Below are positions 1 to 7,916 of a DNA stretch of 64,000 nucleotides, in pieces. The first letter of the stretch is position 1. Each line of letters opens with the position of its first letter. The DNA is from Saprospiraceae bacterium (GTDB lineage Bacteria > Bacteroidota > Bacteroidia > Chitinophagales > Saprospiraceae). Position numbers and translations under genes: made by a program. Location of the stretch: positions 98,499 to 162,498 of the forward strand of contig JANQRV010000637.1 in NCBI GenBank assembly GCA_028284395.1, in the 5' to 3' direction. The notes under the pieces are model-generated. The model was not told the origin of the DNA, ran no database searches, and saw only the letters and a list, made by a program, of their open reading frames with translations.

Positions 1-1
1 T

Positions 2-208
2 GGCCTGGCTCCCGATCTTTCTGTGCGAAAATGGCAAGACCGGCTTAATCCAATCTGGAAAAAATTGGGAGGAGGTTGCCATTTAAATCGGGACATTCCC
101 TCACTCTTGAGAAGTAATGGGATCCATTTATTGGATTTGAAATCAATGTATATTCCAGGGTGGAAAATTGCTTGCTTCAACTACTGGGGGACCGCCAAGG
201 CCAAATGA
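2..208 (+). CDS. C-terminal end of a class I SAM-dependent methyltransferase (5' truncated by window edge)
   Basis: The frame is open from base 2 to the TGA at 206-208, giving about 68 residues with no start needed inside the window. The text QDRLNPIWKKLGGGCHLNR followed by IPSLLRSNGIHLLDL and a final YIPGWKIACFNYWGTAK is typical of the C-terminal lid and last strands of UbiE/type-11 methyltransferases, where a 'GGCHLNR' turn precedes the final beta-hairpin that ends in a 'NYWG' segment. The Rossmann SAM-binding half lies outside the window, so substrate cannot be judged. An internal ATG at 23 could start a short protein, but the upstream in-frame codons read on in the same family style. Family assignment is by pattern memory only. 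Confidence 0.6.
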   Translation, partial: GLAPDLSVRKWQDRLNPIWKKLGGGCHLNRDIPSLLRSNGIHLLDLKSMYIPGWKIACFNYWGTAKAK

Positions 209-275
209 AAGGGCTTTCGGCGGTTCCGAAAAATTACTAATTTACACCTCATTAATCCACTATTTCACGATCGTT

Positions 276-875
276 ATGAAGAAAATAATCTTTTCTCTAG
301 GACTACTATACTTTTTGTTGACGTCTGCATTAATCGCTCAGGAAAAATTACCCTTTTACGAAATTCCCGCGGCACCGGAATCCTACACTTCTGCAAACGT
401 CATGGGGCGCTTGGTGGACGGGCTGGGCTTTCGGTACTATTGGGCAACAGAAGGGTTGACGGAAAAAGATCTCGGTTATGTTCCTAGAGGAGCGGATGCA
501 AGAAGTGTACGTGAGACCTTAGAGCATCTTCATGGGCTGGCCACTACGATTTCTACTACAATTGAGGGAAAAGCTATGGAGCGTCCAAGAAAGCCGACTC
601 CGGAGTCTTTTGCGGAGATGCGTGCGGAAACTCTTCTGTTATTGAAGAAAGCAAGTGATACGTTAAAAGATGAGCAGCAGCCAGATCTGGCTGCTTTGCC
701 CATTAAGTTCAAAAGGGGAGATCAGGTATCGGAATTCCCTTTTTGGAACCTCATCAATGGACCTATTGCTGATGCAATTTACCACGCTGGTCAGATCGTT
801 GTCTTCCGACGGGGGGCAGGTAATCCGATTGATCCTACCGTCAATGTATTTATTGGTAAAAGAATGGGACAATAA
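276..875 (+). CDS. Secreted DinB-like protein
   Basis: The 199-residue product starts with a clear signal peptide (MKKIIFSLGLLYFLLTSALIAQ). I chose ATG 276 over an in-frame ATG at 168 because the signal peptide begins there and the 168 start overlaps the preceding gene. The mature part is mostly helical, with ETLEHLHGLA near residue 89 and DAIYHAGQIVVFRRGAG near residue 168; the spaced histidines within long helices resemble the metal-binding four-helix bundle of DinB/YfiT proteins. DinB-type proteins often act as thiol-dependent S-transferases or have unknown roles, and a secreted one is of unknown function. The next gene starts 6 bp after the stop, so the two are probably co-transcribed. 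Confidence 0.6.
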   Translation: MKKIIFSLGLLYFLLTSALIAQEKLPFYEIPAAPESYTSANVMGRLVDGLGFRYYWATEGLTEKDLGYVPRGADARSVRETLEHLHGLATTISTTIEGKAMERPRKPTPESFAEMRAETLLLLKKASDTLKDEQQPDLAALPIKFKRGDQVSEFPFWNLINGPIADAIYHAGQIVVFRRGAGNPIDPTVNVFIGKRMGQ

Positions 876-881
876 TTTTTC

Positions 882-1682
882 ATGAAACCAGTGTTGACAA
901 GATTGATTTCCCGTTTGTCTATCTTTCTTTTCACCGCAACTCCAGCCCTCGCCCAAGTGGAGCTATTTTATGATGTTGGAGTTTTTGAGTTGACGGATGC
1001 TCAAAAGAAGATTCTGGTCGTCCATCTGGATTCCCTGGATCAGGATTTGAAGTACGAGATTGAGATACAGGGTTTCGCAGATAAGTTAGGAAGTGCAAGC
1101 TCCAACTTAGTACTATCAAAAAACCGGGCTCGGGCAGTGACCGAATTCATCCTATCTTCTTACGCTACTTTAGTAGATACTACTACCTTCATGGGAATGG
1201 GAGAAATCGAGAGTACAGAAGAGGAACGTAGTTTGTATCGCAAGGTTCGTATTGATTTTGTGGTGCGAGAAGCTGTAAGATCAACTGAAGAAAAAGAAAT
1301 CCCTTTGATTCTTCCAGAGTTGAAAGTAGGAGAAAGCTATGTTGTCGAAGGGTTGAATTTCAAGACTGGACGGGCAATTCTTCTCAAAGAATCATTTCCG
1401 AAAATTAAACAGCTCTTCTTGTGGCTCAAAAGAAACAAGTCCATCGAAGTTGAAATCCAAGGACATGTATGTTGTTCGATGAACAGCAAAGACCCATTCG
1501 TTAAGACACTTTCGACTGGGCGGGCCAAAGTGATTCACGACATTTTGATTAAGAGTGGCGTCGACCCTAAGCGACTGAGCTATAAAGGCTATGGCTTCAG
1601 TAGGCCAAAATATTTTCCGGAAAAAACAGAAGAAGACCAAAAAGGAAACCGGCGAGTTGAGGTCAAAATCTTAAAAATGTAG
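882..1682 (+). CDS. Secreted protein with two OmpA-like peptidoglycan-binding domains
   Basis: 266 residues with an N-terminal signal peptide ending near ALAQ. Two tandem OmpA-like modules are visible. The first (about 25-130) has the pattern IEIQGFADKLGS..NLVLSKNRARAV, the second (about 150-266) IEVEIQGHVCC..LSTGRAKVIHDILI and ends with GNRRVEVKIL. Each shows the beta-strand 'I-x-G-x-[AT]D/H', the following 'LS-x-x-RA-x-x-V' helix and the final 'RRVE' strand of OmpA/MotB domains, which bind diaminopimelate in peptidoglycan. There is no beta-barrel, so it is a periplasmic or lipoprotein-less wall-binding protein. The first module has lost the usual acidic residue in its last motif (SLYRKVRIDFVV), so it may be degenerate. 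Convergent with the BASS gene, stops 9 bp apart. Confidence 0.7.
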   Translation: MKPVLTRLISRLSIFLFTATPALAQVELFYDVGVFELTDAQKKILVVHLDSLDQDLKYEIEIQGFADKLGSASSNLVLSKNRARAVTEFILSSYATLVDTTTFMGMGEIESTEEERSLYRKVRIDFVVREAVRSTEEKEIPLILPELKVGESYVVEGLNFKTGRAILLKESFPKIKQLFLWLKRNKSIEVEIQGHVCCSMNSKDPFVKTLSTGRAKVIHDILIKSGVDPKRLSYKGYGFSRPKYFPEKTEEDQKGNRRVEVKILKM

Positions 1683-1691
1683 CAACGCGTT

Positions 1692-2618
1692 TTATGTTTT
1701 TACACGTTGTTTTCTTTTTAAAAACCAAGCGTACATGGCAGGCATTGTATTCCAGGGAAATTCAGAGAGAATCATTAAGATGAGGATCGCCGGATCGAAA
1801 AATGCAGCAGCAAGCACAATCGCCATGCCGTTATTCTGATAGGCATTCGATAAGACAATGCTGATTCGGTCTTCCGGAGCTTTACGATAACCAATCCAAT
1901 AGCCGCTAATATGCAGAAATAAATATACAAGGTACATAATCAGTAATTGCCAGATGATGGATAGAGGGTCTTCGAGCAACAGGTGACGTTGCGAACCAAT
2001 GGTCGCGTAAACGAAAAAGAAAAACACGAGGACATTAATTCCAGAGTAATAAGGAATGGTCTGCTCGATCAGAGTTGGCACAAAACGCTTGAGAATCTGG
2101 GAAACAATCATGGGGAGAAAAACTAAAATTGCCAGCTTTTCAAATAACTTGAGTGGATCGATTAGTACTTGCTCTCCTGCCAAAAGAAAAAAGAGCAGAG
2201 GGACACTTAAAGGGGCTAGAAAGGAAGTAAAAATGGTCAAACTCATGGACAGTTCCACATTGCCTTTCAATAGATCCGCCAATGCTGGTGCTCCAATTCC
2301 CGATGGCATTGCTGTTAGTAAAAGCATGCCAATGGCCAGTGTCGGCGCAAATAGCCCCAAGGCGAAGTAGATCAAGATCGGCACAACCAATAAAGTCATG
2401 AAAGAAATGAAGAACATCTGGCGTAAGTTCTTCATGCTTTCTATAATCTCCAGAAGATCGATCTTTAAAAAGATGAGGAGTAACATAAAAATGAGAGCGG
2501 TTTCCAAATAATTCATCAGGAAGTGACTGAAACGGGGGTCGATAAACCCCAGGACTAGTCCGGACAACATGAATAACCAAAAATTAGATTCAAGCCATTT
2601 TATAACTTTCATAGCCAT
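1692..2618 (-). CDS. Bile acid:sodium symporter (BASS) family membrane protein
   Basis: About 308 residues with nine to ten hydrophobic segments and almost no soluble loops. The conserved core LLLTAMPSGIGAPALADLLKGNVELSMSLT matches the BASS/ACR3-type crossover motif (in ASBT: 'pGG..SN..a.l..GD..LS..mT'), and a second motif SNAYQNNGMAIVLAAAFF matches the 'QN..LA..l' crossover near the C terminus, where Na+ is bound. Such carriers move organic anions with sodium. Start taken at ATG 2618 (MAMKVIKWLES) or the ATG two codons later; the longer frame to 2669 runs into the divergent gene's start region and adds residues that do not look like a membrane-protein N terminus. Substrate unknown. Confidence 0.75.
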   Translation of the reverse strand: MAMKVIKWLESNFWLFMLSGLVLGFIDPRFSHFLMNYLETALIFMLLLIFLKIDLLEIIESMKNLRQMFFISFMTLLVVPILIYFALGLFAPTLAIGMLLLTAMPSGIGAPALADLLKGNVELSMSLTIFTSFLAPLSVPLLFFLLAGEQVLIDPLKLFEKLAILVFLPMIVSQILKRFVPTLIEQTIPYYSGINVLVFFFFVYATIGSQRHLLLEDPLSIIWQLLIMYLVYLFLHISGYWIGYRKAPEDRISIVLSNAYQNNGMAIVLAAAFFDPAILILMILSEFPWNTMPAMYAWFLKRKQRVKT

Positions 2619-2672
2619 AAAGAAATAGGTATCTATTGAATTTTGCAAAATCCAACCACAAAACATCAACTG

Positions 2673-3209
2673 ATGCTGCTCAAGACTGAAAGATTAATTT
2701 TGCAAGAAGTTTGTATAGACGATTGTCACAAACTTCTTGAATTGCATGCGGATCCAAAAGTGAGTCAATTCAATACCCTGCAAGTGCCCGAAAATCAAGA
2801 TACACTACTAAATATCATAGTAGATGCCATCGATGACCAACGAAGGGAGCTTCGGAAGTCTTATCTTTTTACCGTTATACTTCACAAAGGAAATGTTTTT
2901 GTTGGTGATGCGGGGTTAACTCTATCGGCTGACCGTTTCAATATGGGAGAAATTTTCTACAGTCTCGCTCCGGAGTATTGGGGGCAAGGGTTTGCTACGG
3001 AGATTGCTCGAGAATTGCTTCGTTTTGGTTTCGAGGATCTGAAGCTTCACCGTATTGAAGCTGGCGTAGCTTCCGAAAATCGAGCTTCCGCAAGAGTACT
3101 TGAAAAGGCAGGCCTCCAACGAGAGGGACTTCGCCGGAAGATTTTGCCGATTCGAGGAGAATGGAAAGACAATTACCTCTATGCTATCATATCGGGAGAA
3201 TTTTGCTGA
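2673..3209 (+). CDS. GNAT N-acetyltransferase, RimJ/RimL-like
   Basis: 178 residues from ATG 2673 (MLLKTERLILQEV), which is the standard opening of RimJ/RimL-type enzymes; an ATG ten codons upstream is possible but adds atypical sequence. The acetyl-CoA binding motif A is seen in SLAPEYWGQGFATEIAREL (R/Q-x-x-G-x-G/A type, here QGFAT), followed by HRIEAGVASENRASARVLEKAGL, the strand-helix unit that is nearly diagnostic of this subfamily. The C-terminal KDNYLYAIISGEF is also typical. Acceptor could be a ribosomal-protein N terminus or a small molecule. Divergent from the BASS gene with about 54 bp between starts. Confidence 0.85.
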   Translation: MLLKTERLILQEVCIDDCHKLLELHADPKVSQFNTLQVPENQDTLLNIIVDAIDDQRRELRKSYLFTVILHKGNVFVGDAGLTLSADRFNMGEIFYSLAPEYWGQGFATEIARELLRFGFEDLKLHRIEAGVASENRASARVLEKAGLQREGLRRKILPIRGEWKDNYLYAIISGEFC

Positions 3210-3246
3210 CAAGGAACACAATACATTCATTGCTACGTCAAAAGTC

Positions 3247-4686
3247 CTATGGTTTTAGTCGTTTCAGTTCCTCCTGCAAAATTGTGAAGCCTTTTTCCAT
3301 TTCTTCAATGTTCATACAGGCAAAGCCCAATCTCGTATAATTTAGTTCTTTGGTGTCGTATTTACTCGCCGGCGAAATCAATAAACCTCGAGACTTCAAG
3401 TTTGTTGCTAGGAGGTCCAGGTTAATGAAAGAAGCGAATTTTGCCCATACAGCCATTCCGCCTTCCGGTACTTTAAAACTGACATAGTCGTAAAGCTCTA
3501 ATGTTAACTGCTTGCACAGAAAATCTCTTCTGCGGCGATATGCCTGTAGCGATTTGTTGAGGTGACGGCGAATCTCGCCCGAATCCAATAAACGACTAAT
3601 GGCACGTTCCAAGGTGAAATCACCCATTCTGTCAATGAATCTTCGAATGAGTGAAAGTTGCTCTACAAGCTCCATTGATCCCACTAGAAATCCGATTCGT
3701 AACCCTGGAGCTACGGTCTTACTGAAGGAACCTACATAGACCACCCGATCCTGATGTTGTAGACTGGCAAGTGGCAATACTGGACTACTATTGTAATGAA
3801 AATCATAATCGTAATCGTCCTCGAGAATCATGAAATTGTATCGTTCCGCAAGCTGTAACAATTTGAGTCGACGTTCTGGCGAAAGTGTAACGGTCGTAGG
3901 ATGATGGTGGTGAGAAATAACGTATACGAGTCGGATGTTTTTTTGCCGACAACATTCCTCAAGTCGATCTACATCCAATCCATTTTCATCGACGGGAATT
4001 GGCACTCTTTGTCCCTTATGGATCGTAATCAGTCGATTAAAGGCCCAGTATCCCGGGTAACCCACTGCAACGTGTTCACCGGGATGCAAATAATAATTCA
4101 ATAAAAGGTAAAAAGCCATCACACTACCCCGAGTAACCAAAATTTGGTCTATCGATACATTGATACCTCTCGTTTCCCTGAAGTAGTTGGCAAGACTTGT
4201 TCTTAACCGATGGTCTCCCTTTAGTTCTTCTGAATAATTGAGAGAGCGAATGAAGTTACTGTTTTTGAGTAAGCTACTGTATTCGCGGGCCAGTGCTTGC
4301 AGGGGGGCTAAGCGAATATCGGGCGCTCCATCATCAAACTGATAATTGAAATTAGCTTCTGTTATCGCACGGACCGGGCGAACATTAACGGAAGGTTTTT
4401 CCGGTATGACAGCAATTGGCTGCCTTATGGGTAGTTGGTTGTTAACGAAAGTACCGGAGGTCTTTTTACTTTCAATCCATCCTTGTCCATCTAGTTCATT
4501 ATAAGCCGCGACAATAGTTTTTCTATGGACATCAAGCCATTCTGCCATTTGACGGGTACTGGGTAAGCGGCTGCCGGGCGGAATTCTTCCATTACCAATT
4601 TCGTCAATGATGCCTTTGGCAATTTGAAGATAGATTGGCATTTCGGATGACCGATCAATTTCAATGATTGATTTATAGGGAAGCAT
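3247..4686 (-). CDS. MocR/PdxR-type transcription regulator (GntR wHTH fused to fold-type I aminotransferase)
   Basis: 479 residues, the normal length for MocR proteins. Residues 12-80 are a GntR winged helix (YLQIAKGIIDEIGNGRIPPG, GSRLPSTRQMAEWLDVHRKTI). After a linker, residues 110-479 are an aminotransferase fold with EDDYDYDFHY and the PLP-lysine motif SFSKTVAPGLRIGF (Lys323 by count from this start). MocR proteins bind PLP or PLP adducts and often control vitamin B6 or amino-acid genes. Divergent from a PNPOx-family gene, and a 10-bp inverted repeat begins one base upstream of this ATG, which suggests it represses itself and controls the neighbour. The link to B6 is an inference from family and neighbour. 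Confidence 0.9.
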   Translation of the reverse strand: MLPYKSIIEIDRSSEMPIYLQIAKGIIDEIGNGRIPPGSRLPSTRQMAEWLDVHRKTIVAAYNELDGQGWIESKKTSGTFVNNQLPIRQPIAVIPEKPSVNVRPVRAITEANFNYQFDDGAPDIRLAPLQALAREYSSLLKNSNFIRSLNYSEELKGDHRLRTSLANYFRETRGINVSIDQILVTRGSVMAFYLLLNYYLHPGEHVAVGYPGYWAFNRLITIHKGQRVPIPVDENGLDVDRLEECCRQKNIRLVYVISHHHHPTTVTLSPERRLKLLQLAERYNFMILEDDYDYDFHYNSSPVLPLASLQHQDRVVYVGSFSKTVAPGLRIGFLVGSMELVEQLSLIRRFIDRMGDFTLERAISRLLDSGEIRRHLNKSLQAYRRRRDFLCKQLTLELYDYVSFKVPEGGMAVWAKFASFINLDLLATNLKSRGLLISPASKYDTKELNYTRLGFACMNIEEMEKGFTILQEELKRLKP

Positions 4687-4748
4687 ATTGGACTACTTGT
4701 GTATTTTATATTGGATGACAAAGGTAGTCCAATTTTGGTTTAGTTTTG
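4687..4748. promoter_or_regulatory. Candidate MocR operator and rightward -7 box
   Basis: A perfect 10-bp inverted repeat, ATTGGACTAC at 4687-4696 and GTAGTCCAAT at 4724-4733, flanks a third partial half-site TTGGATGAC at 4711-4719. The left arm directly abuts the MocR start codon. TAGTTTTG at 4741-4748 fits the Bacteroidota -7 box TAnnTTTG for rightward transcription to the PNPOx gene, although no good -33 TTTG is seen at the usual spacing. Three repeated half-sites in mixed orientation are the known binding pattern of MocR proteins such as PdxR (family knowledge). Binding itself is inferred. Confidence 0.6.
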
Positions 4749-4810
4749 TTGGGAATGGGAAGTTTTATACAGCGTTCGAATTTTTATGAAATAATCAAAT
4801 TATCTACGAA

Positions 4811-5461
4811 ATGGAGACACCGAAAACAAAGTTAAGGAGAATTCCTAGTCGTGGGCACCACGATCATGAGACCATTTATTCAATTCTTGACAAGGAATTT
4901 GTTTGCCACATTGGCTTTATTCACCAGGGATATCCGGTAGTTATTCCTACCTTGTACGGCAGGGACAAAGAATACCTTTACGTCCATGGATCTATGGCCA
5001 GCAGGATGATGAAAGATTTATCAGCAGGTATTCAGCTGAGTTTTACAGTGACTAGGGTGAATTCGTTGGTTTTGGCAAGATCCAGTTTTCATCATTCCAT
5101 GAATTATGAATCGGTGGTACTGTTTGGTACGGCGGAAGAAGTGAAGGATCGTGCCGAGAAAATCCGTGGCTTGAAGGTCGTATCGGACCATATTATCGAT
5201 GGGCGTTGGGAAGAAGTCCGACCAATTCTGGACAACGAAATAAAAGCTACGATGCTCTTGAAGATAAAGATAGAAGAAGCTTCTGCAAAGATCAGGGCTC
5301 AGGGTATCAAAGACGATAAGTCGGATTATGATCTGGATATTTGGGCTGGGCTAATTCCTACCCGACGTGTTTGGGGTGAACCCATTCCAGATGAGTTATT
5401 AAGAGAAGGGATCCCGGTTTCACCTTCCGTTGGTAAGTTTCTCAAGAAAATGGGCGAGTAA
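4811..5461 (+). CDS. Pyridoxamine 5'-phosphate oxidase family flavin-binding protein (NimA-like)
   Basis: 216 residues. The start KLRRIPSRGHHDHETIYSIL, then FVCHIGFIHQGYPVVIPTLYGR and LYVHGSMASRMMKDL, matches the split-barrel FMN-binding family often annotated as 'pyridoxamine 5'-phosphate oxidase family' or 5-nitroimidazole-resistance-like proteins. The SMASRM segment lies where the flavin phosphate is bound. The later residues SLVLARSSFHHSMNYESVVLFGTA complete the barrel. It is not classical PdxH. The divergent MocR regulator and shared operator suggest a job tied to PLP-type cofactors or to a toxic flavin substrate. The downstream lactamase gene begins 21 bp after the stop and may be co-transcribed. 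Confidence 0.8.
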   Translation: METPKTKLRRIPSRGHHDHETIYSILDKEFVCHIGFIHQGYPVVIPTLYGRDKEYLYVHGSMASRMMKDLSAGIQLSFTVTRVNSLVLARSSFHHSMNYESVVLFGTAEEVKDRAEKIRGLKVVSDHIIDGRWEEVRPILDNEIKATMLLKIKIEEASAKIRAQGIKDDKSDYDLDIWAGLIPTRRVWGEPIPDELLREGIPVSPSVGKFLKKMGE

Positions 5462-5482
5462 CCATTGGCTAAGCTTGGTATT

Positions 5483-6214
5483 ATGAAGAATTTTATTGTG
5501 ATCGTCTTGTTAGCAGGTTTGTGGAGTTGTCGTGCAGGGCAACCGATGTCAATGACCGCGGGGTCTGATCTTACTATTACAAAGCTTTCGAATCATGCCT
5601 ATATCCATGTGACCATGATGGATATCCCTAACTACGGTAAATTCCCTTGTAACGGATTTATTTATTTGGATGCTGGTGAGGCCTTGGTTTTCGATACTCC
5701 TCCCGATAGTCTGCAGTCGGTCATCTTGATCGAATGGATCAGAAAAAAACTGAAAGCGAGAATAAAAGGACTGGTCATTAATCATTTCCACAACGATTGT
5801 CTGGGGGGAATCGAAGCTTTTCATGAGGCGGGAATTCCTTCTTATGGTTCGAATTCCACCATTGAATTAGCGAAAGCTGATGGTGCTTCCCCACCAAAGA
5901 ACGGGTTTGAAACAGTCCTGGAATTGAGGGTAGGAAACCGTTCCTCAATCTCCCGGTTTTTTGGGGCAGGGCATACCAAAGACAATATCATTAGTTGGTT
6001 TCCCAAAGAGAAAATGATGTTTGGAGGTTGCATGATCAAATCTTTGAAAGCAGGTAAAGGCAATTTGGCGGATGCCGATGTCAAAGCCTGGCCAAAAACT
6101 GTCGAAAAGATAAAACATCAATATCCCAATGTGAAAATAATAGTGCCGGGTCACGGCCTGCATGGCGACATTGAATTATTGAATTATACCATTGCTCTCT
6201 TTTCCGATCTATAG
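5483..6214 (+). CDS. Putative subclass B1 metallo-beta-lactamase, lipoprotein
   Basis: 243 residues from ATG 5483; a TTG at 5465 is in frame but the signal peptide begins at 5483. The N terminus MKNFIVIVLLAGLWSC is an SPII signal with Cys16, so the enzyme would be membrane anchored, as NDM-1 is. All B1 zinc ligands are present: His101-x-His103-x-Asp105 (NHFHNDCLGG), His164 (GAGHTKDNIISW), Cys183 (FGGCMIKSL) and His224 (VPGHG). Lys186 and Asn194 correspond to the substrate-binding Lys224 and Asn233 of the standard B1 numbering. B1 enzymes hydrolyse penicillins, cephalosporins and carbapenems with two zinc ions; activity here is predicted, not shown. Probably in one transcript with the PNPOx-family gene. 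Confidence 0.85.
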   Translation: MKNFIVIVLLAGLWSCRAGQPMSMTAGSDLTITKLSNHAYIHVTMMDIPNYGKFPCNGFIYLDAGEALVFDTPPDSLQSVILIEWIRKKLKARIKGLVINHFHNDCLGGIEAFHEAGIPSYGSNSTIELAKADGASPPKNGFETVLELRVGNRSSISRFFGAGHTKDNIISWFPKEKMMFGGCMIKSLKAGKGNLADADVKAWPKTVEKIKHQYPNVKIIVPGHGLHGDIELLNYTIALFSDL

Positions 6215-6476
6215 CAATAGCTAAAATTCCTTTTATCTAGGTTTTTTATTCTTCTGGGAACTTATTGGTTGTACAGGCTGGTTAATAGCTTTGAAATTAA
6301 TCCAAAAGCCTTTGTGAAATGCACTTCTTTATCATACATATCACGATGGAAAAGGTCGTCGTTTGCGGCCTTGCCACCTATGAACGGAATTATCTTCCCT
6401 ATTCTTTCTGACAACAGCTTCTTATAGAGCAGTTGCCGGGGTGACAACTGCGGAATTCCAATTAACTTTTAGTGAT

Positions 6477-6551
6477 GCTCCCGTCGTCTAACGGTTAGGA
6501 CGCCGGTTTTTCAAGCCGGAAACGTGAGTTCGATTCTCATCGGGAGTACCA
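6477..6551 (+). tRNA. tRNA-Glu (anticodon UUC)
   Basis: A 75-nt cloverleaf with encoded CCA. Acceptor arms at 6477-6483 and 6541-6547 pair with one G-U at the end. The D arm holds GTCTAACGGTTAGGAC, as in bacterial tRNA-Glu. The anticodon stem 6503-6507/6515-6519 closes the loop TTTTCAA with TTC at 6510-6512. The T arm contains GTTCGATTC. The discriminator is A and CCA is at 6549-6551. Confidence 0.95.
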
Positions 6552-6680
6552 ATGACCCCAAATAACATTTACTAATTCAATTGCCAAAATCATTGTGTTA
6601 TGCGTGTCAGGTTAAGTTTTGAACGGTTTTAAACCCACCGTAGCCACTAGGTAAATGTGTGAGGTTTTAAATTACTTTAG

Positions 6681-7021
6681 GTATCATCAATACCGAGGCA
6701 AGTCAATTTCACGCCAGAATTTATCAAAATGGACGCAGCACAAGTTCGATTTGTAAGGGATACGATCAATCCCGGTCGTATCCATTTCAGATGTTTTAAA
6801 GAGTATTATGCAATTTATTTGTTAAAGAGAATAGTAGAAGTGGATGATCTTTTAATCCGGGATCTTCGACAAACCCGGTGTTCTAAATAATTGGACCGTC
6901 CCTTGATCAAGAACCTCCTTGCTCAATGGGGAGATGGAAAGCTAACTGCCAAACGGCTGAGATTGCTCCACCCATTGGAAGATAGTTCCTTTCGCGTTGG
7001 TCTGAGCCTATGGGAGGTGTG
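6681..7021 (+). pseudogene. Decayed reading frame with an in-frame stop, unknown family
   Basis: From 6681 one frame reads 69 codons (VSSIPRQVNFTPEFIKMDAA, then INPGRIHFRCFKEYYAIYLL and so on) to TAA at 6891-6893, then continues in the same frame for 42 codons (LDRPLIKNLLAQWGDGKLTA, then KRLRLLHPLEDSSFRVGL) to TGA at 7019-7021. Both halves look like ordinary folded protein, and the join at a single TAA in a shared frame suggests a nonsense mutation in a once longer gene. No upstream start is found before the TAG at 6678, so the 5' end is also lost. I do not recognise the family. A sequencing error, or two genuine small proteins (ATG 6729), remain possible. The rest of 6552-7145 shows nothing else I can support. 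Confidence 0.4.
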
Positions 7022-7145
7022 ATCGACGAAGTGAATGGCGATATTATCCAATCAGCAATAATCTTTTTTTGGTACTTAAACCAATAGCTTTATCTTGTAT
7101 GACAATGAAGCATTATTTTACGAATAATTCCATAACAAGAAAGAT

Positions 7146-7901
7146 ATGAGATCGACTATCCACCGAAATTTCAGAGGCATATGGAATATGCTGATATTTG
7201 TCTTTTTTTCAATTGCTGCCAATGCCAACCCAGTAATGGCTCCAGGCTTGCAGGGAGCTTGGCAATTAGACACCAAGGAGATTGATGGCAAATATACCCA
7301 TGTTCTTCTTTTTAGTGGTGCATATTTCACTTGGACAACCCATGAGACAGAAACTGGTGCATTTATCATGACGAGAGGGGGAAGCTGGAAAAAGACTGGC
7401 AAGAAACTAGAGCTGATGTATGAATTTCATACAATTGATTCTACTAAGGTTGGGACAAAAGAAGTCATGAAATTATCTCAAAAAGGCAATGTAACCAGAT
7501 TTAAAGGAAAAGGTTTGCCAAAAGGAGATTGGAAAGGACTTGATCAGGGAGTGGCTTCACCTTTAACCGGTGCCTGGTTGTTTTCGGGAAGGGAAAGAGA
7601 TGGGAAAATGAGTCGTAGATCTACTGATCTACCAAGAAAAACGATGAAAATTTTGACCGGCAGCCGTTTCCAGTGGATTGCTTATAATACGGAAACCAAG
7701 CGTTTTTTTGGTACAGGAGGCGGAGAGTATGTTGCTAATGATGGAAAATATACTGAGAACATTCGTTTCTTTTCAAGGGATGTTAGTAGGGTCGGAGTCA
7801 AGCTGGGCTTTAAGTTTGATGTCAAAGAAAAAGAATGGCACCACAGTGGTAAGAGCAGTAAGGGAGATCCCATGTATGAAATCTGGTCAAAGAGAAAATA
7901 A
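7146..7901 (+). CDS. Secreted lipocalin-like protein, two tandem repeats (DUF4488-like)
   Basis: 251 residues with an N-terminal hydrophobic signal (IWNMLIFVFFSIAANAN). Two similar units follow: LQGAWQLDTKEIDGKYTHVLLFSGAYFTWTTHETETGAF and LTGAWLFSGRERDGKM with MKILTGSRFQWIAYNTETKRFFGTGG. Each begins with 'L-x-GAW' and contains a 'F-x-W-x-x-x-x-TETG' hairpin and a 'GG..' turn, like the small lipocalin-type barrels annotated DUF4488 or 'membrane or secreted protein' in Bacteroidota. The C-terminal part WHHSGKSSKGDPMYEIWSKRK is the typical ending of this group. Ligand unknown. Stop is 15 bp from the convergent pfkA stop. Confidence 0.65.
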   Translation: MRSTIHRNFRGIWNMLIFVFFSIAANANPVMAPGLQGAWQLDTKEIDGKYTHVLLFSGAYFTWTTHETETGAFIMTRGGSWKKTGKKLELMYEFHTIDSTKVGTKEVMKLSQKGNVTRFKGKGLPKGDWKGLDQGVASPLTGAWLFSGRERDGKMSRRSTDLPRKTMKILTGSRFQWIAYNTETKRFFGTGGGEYVANDGKYTENIRFFSRDVSRVGVKLGFKFDVKEKEWHHSGKSSKGDPMYEIWSKRK

Positions 7902-7916
7902 TGGACCTCCGCGCAT

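Noticed and set aside
2140..2580. 146-codon frame inside the BASS gene
   Set aside because: Shadow of the leftward transporter gene, which has clear membrane-protein character in its own frame.
6262..6447. 61-codon leftward frame beside tRNA-Glu
   Set aside because: TTG start, no ribosome-binding context and no family; it reads like protein (PRQLLYKKLLSERIGK) but could be chance. Not enough to call a gene.
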